Source: Denitrobacterium sp024691475
GTDB taxonomy: Bacteria > Actinomycetota > Coriobacteriia > Coriobacteriales > Eggerthellaceae
Direction of reading: 5' to 3'
Length of the DNA stretch: 7,696 nucleotides
Assembly: GCA_024691475.1 (NCBI GenBank)
Contig: JAILNP010000110.1
Location: 1 to 7,696 of the forward strand
Below, piece by piece: positions 5,094 to 7,696 of this stretch (position 1 is its first letter; each line of letters starts with the position of its first letter). Under the pieces are notes generated by a model. That model was not told the DNA's origin, did not search any database, and was given only the letters and a program-made list of their open reading frames with translations. The translations under genes were made by a program, and so were the position numbers.

Positions 5094-6536
5094 CTAGGAC
5101 ACCAGTCCTTCAACGACGACTTCAAGGCCCACGGAATGCGAAGCCTTCACGAGTACGGCGTCACCCTCATGGAGCGAGCCTTCAAGCTGGGCAAGCGCGG
5201 AAGCAGCATCGTCAACGCACGAGATGGCGCTTTCCGCTAGACCCTCTTCGGCAGCCGACTGCGCGATGATGCGCGCCAGCGGCCCCACGCAAATGAGGCG
5301 GTCGAGACCCACCTGGGCAGCAAGCTTGCCCACGCGACGATGACCGTCTTCGGCAAACGAGCCAAGCTCGCCCATATCGCCCAATACGGCAACGCGACTA
5401 CCCTGCGTGCGCATGGCGGCAAATGACGTAAGCGACGCGCGCATGGAATCGGGGTTCGCATTGTACGCATCGTCGATGACGATAACGCCCGAGGGCGCGG
5501 TAATGACATTCTGCCTGCCCGTCTGCGCCTGCGCTTCACCAAGCACGCGCGTGATGAGAGCAGGATCTATACCCGCGCTTACGCCGCACGCGGCAGCCGC
5601 GCAGGCATTGTGTACGTTATGCACGCCCGGCACTGCCAAAGAGCACGGCGCACTGCCCGCGGGCGTGTGCAGCACGAAGGAAGCGCAGCCATTGTCGGCA
5701 ACCTGAATGTCGGACGCCCACACCGAAGGACGCAGCGACTCGGGGCGCTCTTCAGGTGCGCAACCCGAGCCGTCAAAGTGAACGAGCGTTGCGCCATGCT
5801 CGTTCACCTGGCCATATTCAGCAAGCTGCACAGCGTAATCATCACTGGAGTTCACGAAGGCCAAGCCACCTTCGGGTACCGCGAATAGGGCCTCGGCCTT
5901 CGCATGGGCAATGCCATCGCGGCTGCCAAGCAGCTCGATATGGCTTTCCCCCACGTTGGTGACGAGCGCCCAATGCGGCTTCACGAACGTGCAAAGCTCC
6001 TGCAGTTCGCCCAGGCCACGCATGCCCATTTCCACGACAACGAACTTCGTGTCCACGTCGGCACGAAGCACGGTAGCTGGAACACCCAGCTCGTTATTCT
6101 GGTTGCCCTGGGTAGCCACGGTAGAACCATGCGCCGAAAGGACGTCACGCACCAGGTTCTTCGTGGTCGTCTTGCCCGAGGAGCCCGTTACGGCGATAAC
6201 CGTGCCCTGCAACTTGTCGCGCCACGCAGCAGCAATCTGCGTAAACGCAGCTTGCACGTTGGGAACGAGCACAAGCGCAGCGCCAGCCTGCGCAATCTGG
6301 GCTTCCTCAGCTTCGGGAAGTCGATGCTCCACCAAGCACGCAACGGCACCAGCCTGCGCGGCGGAAAGGCAGAACGTATGCCCGTCGACACGCTGACCGC
6401 TAATGGCAATGTAGAGCGTCCCTGCTTCGACGTGGCGGGAATCCCACGTAAACGAGGTGCAGGTCGCCAGATCCTGCACCCCATTGCAAATGCTTCCGCC
6501 CGTTACGGCGGCTATTTCTTCGGGGGTAAAACGCAT
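5094..6536 (-). CDS. murF: UDP-N-acetylmuramoyl-tripeptide--D-alanyl-D-alanine ligase MurF
   Basis: MurF is the cytosolic ligase that attaches D-Ala-D-Ala to the UDP-MurNAc-tripeptide, completing the pentapeptide used by MraY. The 480-residue protein has the three Mur-ligase domains. The N-domain shows FTWDSRHVEAGTLYIAISG (29-47). The ATPase domain has the P-loop TGSSGKTTTK (117-126), QNNELGVP (146-153), VEMGM (168-172) and NVGESHIE (194-201). Later motifs are VPGVHNVHN (302-310), DDAYNANPDSM (355-365), GDMGELG (386-392) and VLVKASHSVGLE (461-472), where many relatives have GSR in place of ASH. The ATG at 6536 lies 6 bases after the murE stop; AGG at 6544-6542 is a weak Shine-Dalgarno core with 5-base spacing and overlaps that stop. 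The region around residues 244-253 lies between better conserved motifs and carries a 10-bp inverted repeat. The stop is TAG. Confidence 0.97.
   Translation of the reverse strand: MRFTPEEIAAVTGGSICNGVQDLATCTSFTWDSRHVEAGTLYIAISGQRVDGHTFCLSAAQAGAVACLVEHRLPEAEEAQIAQAGAALVLVPNVQAAFTQIAAAWRDKLQGTVIAVTGSSGKTTTKNLVRDVLSAHGSTVATQGNQNNELGVPATVLRADVDTKFVVVEMGMRGLGELQELCTFVKPHWALVTNVGESHIELLGSRDGIAHAKAEALFAVPEGGLAFVNSSDDYAVQLAEYGQVNEHGATLVHFDGSGCAPEERPESLRPSVWASDIQVADNGCASFVLHTPAGSAPCSLAVPGVHNVHNACAAAACGVSAGIDPALITRVLGEAQAQTGRQNVITAPSGVIVIDDAYNANPDSMRASLTSFAAMRTQGSRVAVLGDMGELGSFAEDGHRRVGKLAAQVGLDRLICVGPLARIIAQSAAEEGLAESAISCVDDAASALAQLEGSLHEGDAVLVKASHSVGLEVVVEGLVS
5096..5109 (-). promoter_or_regulatory. 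Hairpin over the murF end and mraY leader
   Basis: On the coding strand AGGAC and GTCCT form a 5-bp stem around the loop TGGT. The stem begins with the AGGA of a possible mraY Shine-Dalgarno site and reaches the first base of the murF stop codon (TAG, 5096-5094), with the mraY ATG starting at 5092. If it forms, it would mask the ribosome binding site until a ribosome finishing murF opens it. The stem is short, so its stability is uncertain. Confidence 0.4.
5778..5807. repeat. Perfect 10-bp inverted repeat within murF
   Basis: The arms GTGAACGAGC (5778-5787) and GCTCGTTCAC (5798-5807) are exact reverse complements separated by 10 bases. It is the longest perfect inverted repeat with a short spacer that I noticed here. 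It falls in codons for residues 244-253 of MurF, outside the main catalytic motifs. By a rough estimate such a match is expected in about one of eight random windows of this size, so chance is possible. Confidence 0.6.
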
Positions 6537-6541
6537 GAAAA

Positions 6542-6544
6542 CCT
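6542..6544 (-). promoter_or_regulatory. Weak murF ribosome binding site fused to the murE stop codon
   Basis: The murE stop TAG (6545-6543) is followed by GT, giving TAGGT as at the murD-ftsW junction. The AGG core lies 5 bases before the murF ATG, and the upstream GAAG from the last murE codons adds purines. This supports coupled translation of murF. Confidence 0.5.
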
Positions 6545-7696
6545 ACTTCTGGCCAAAAGCCCTCTCAAGCTCTTCCGCCACGACTTCCGCGTCGGAGAAA
6601 TGAAGCGTCTTGCCGCCAACGAGCTGATAATCTTCGTGACCCTTGCCAGCAACCAAAATGCTATCGCCGCTATTCGCTTCCGCGATAGCACACGCAATGG
6701 CGCTGCGACGGTCGGGCTCCACGCAGAAGCGACCTTCGCCCTCGCCCATGCCGGCCACGATGGCGTCGATGATGGCGTTGGGGTCTTCGGTACGGGGGTT
6801 ATCCGACGTAACAACGGCGTAATCGGCGGCAAGCGACGTGCGGCCCATAATGGGGCGCTTCGTGGCGTCGCGATCGCCACCGCAGCCAAACACCACGATG
6901 GTGCGACCCGAAGAAAGGTTCTTCACGGCCGAAATGGCCTTTTCAAGGGCGTCGGGCGTATGCGCATAGTCGACGAATACCGACACGCCCCCGTCGTGCT
7001 GCGCGGAAATGCGCTGCAGGCGACCGGGCACCTGCGGAGCGGACTTCAGGGCATCAACAATGGTGTTCGCAGGGATGCCCAGCTCGAGGCCAATGCCAAA
7101 CGCAAGCATGACGTTCGAAACGTTGAAGCGGCCAACAAGCGGATAGGTAAACGCATAGCGATTGCCGCGCACGTCGAGCTCGATGTCGGTATGCGTGGTG
7201 GCATACGTAACGCTCACGGGGTGAATGAGCGCCTTCTCGTCGAAGCCCGTGGAGATGACCTCGTCACCCGCAGCGGCGCAACGACGCAGCAATTCCTGCC
7301 CCCAGGCGTCGTCGATGCAGATGACGCGCTTGGCAGGATAGTCGGAAGAAAAAAGCAGCGCCTTCGCCTCAAAGTAGGCCTCGAACGTCTTGTGGTAGTC
7401 GAGGTGGTCCTGCGTGAGGTTCGAAAACGCGGTAACCGCGAAACGGGTGCCCCACACGCGCTTCAGGTCGAGTGCGTGCGAGCTAACCTCCATGGCAACG
7501 GTGTCGCACTTCGCATCGCGCATCTTGGCAAACAGCGCCTGAAGATCACACGATTCGGGCGTAGTGCGCTCGGCGTGTTCGAACTGCTTGTCGATGCGCA
7601 CGCCCACCGTGCCAATGACGCCCGTGCGCGCAAGCGCGGTGTGGGCGATATGCTCCACCAGGTAGGTGGTAGTGGTCTTGCCATTCGTGCCGGTAA
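6543..7696 (-). CDS. murE: UDP-N-acetylmuramoyl-tripeptide synthetase MurE (N-terminus missing at window edge)
   Basis: MurE adds the third residue of the stem peptide to UDP-MurNAc-L-Ala-D-Glu in the cytosol. The frame stays open to the right edge: before the GTG at 7658 (an internal Val) it reads TGTNGKTTTTYL, the ATP-binding P-loop. In all 383 residues are visible, and roughly the first 100-120 should lie outside. Further motifs are TTPESCDLQ (visible residues 44-52), MEVSSHAL (68-75), NLTQDHLDYH (92-101), YFEAKALLF (107-115) with the carbamylated-Lys position, DYAHTPDALEKA (242-253), FGCGGDRD (269-276), SDNPRTEDP (297-305) and GKGHEDYQ (350-357). The DNPR motif (6803-6792) is typical of meso-diaminopimelate-adding MurE, whereas lysine-adding enzymes usually lack that Arg. 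It is the first visible gene of the operon; its own start and any promoter are outside. The stop is TAG. Confidence 0.96.
   Translation of the reverse strand, partial: TGTNGKTTTTYLVEHIAHTALARTGVIGTVGVRIDKQFEHAERTTPESCDLQALFAKMRDAKCDTVAMEVSSHALDLKRVWGTRFAVTAFSNLTQDHLDYHKTFEAYFEAKALLFSSDYPAKRVICIDDAWGQELLRRCAAAGDEVISTGFDEKALIHPVSVTYATTHTDIELDVRGNRYAFTYPLVGRFNVSNVMLAFGIGLELGIPANTIVDALKSAPQVPGRLQRISAQHDGGVSVFVDYAHTPDALEKAISAVKNLSSGRTIVVFGCGGDRDATKRPIMGRTSLAADYAVVTSDNPRTEDPNAIIDAIVAGMGEGEGRFCVEPDRRSAIACAIAEANSGDSILVAGKGHEDYQLVGGKTLHFSDAEVVAEELERAFGQK

Noticed and set aside
5093..5125. Upstream TTG start for mraY at 5125
   Set aside because: It would overlap murF by 32 bases and adds a polar segment not typical of MraY; the ATG at 5092 fits better.
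3953..5269. Plus-strand open frame of 438 codons antisense to mraY and parts of murD and murF
   Set aside because: It crosses three well-identified minus-strand genes, has a His/Arg/Gln-rich composition typical of an antisense shadow in GC-rich DNA, and shows no family motif.
7656..7658. GTG as the murE start
   Set aside because: The frame continues upstream to the edge and encodes the essential P-loop TGTNGKTTTT, so this GTG is an internal Val codon.

Overview
The window is a compact run of peptidoglycan-precursor and division genes, all on the minus strand. It is a piece of the bacterial dcw (division and cell wall) cluster. Read in the direction of transcription, from high to low coordinates, the order is murE (5' end missing at the right edge), murF, mraY, murD, ftsW, murG, and then the first few codons of a gene that is most likely murC at the left edge. 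All six main genes are recognisable from family motifs and none shows a frameshift or internal stop.

Organism: the DNA is GC-rich, the gene order is the classical dcw order, MurG has the GGGTAGH loop common in Actinobacteria, and MurE has the DNPR motif typical of enzymes that add meso-diaminopimelate. This fits a Gram-positive actinobacterium, perhaps of the class Coriobacteriia. That placement rests on general resemblance and was not tested by any search.

Layout: murE 7696-6543 (partial), murF 6536-5094, mraY 5092-4043, murD 4038-2572, ftsW 2564-1179, murG 1175-81, putative murC 19-1. The gaps between the first six genes are only 6, 1, 4, 7 and 3 bases, and most ribosome binding sites lie inside the last codons of the gene before, so the block looks like one polycistronic unit with coupled translation. 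The only looser junction is murG to murC (61 bases). No stretch over 300 bases lacks a gene. I see no convincing promoter or terminator, and no RNA gene, mobile element or CRISPR array.

How the genes work together: MurC, MurD, MurE and MurF add L-Ala, D-Glu, the diamino acid (probably meso-DAP) and D-Ala-D-Ala to UDP-MurNAc. MraY moves the phospho-MurNAc-pentapeptide onto undecaprenyl phosphate to make lipid I. MurG adds GlcNAc to make lipid II. FtsW is the SEDS glycosyltransferase that polymerises lipid II at the septum.

I found no previously undescribed system. The observations most worth a second look are local: an Arg/Ser-rich C-terminal tail on FtsW containing a three-copy heptad repeat, its last Arg codons doubling as the murG Shine-Dalgarno site, a small hairpin over the murF stop and mraY leader, a 10-bp perfect inverted repeat inside murF, and TAG as the stop codon of five of six genes.
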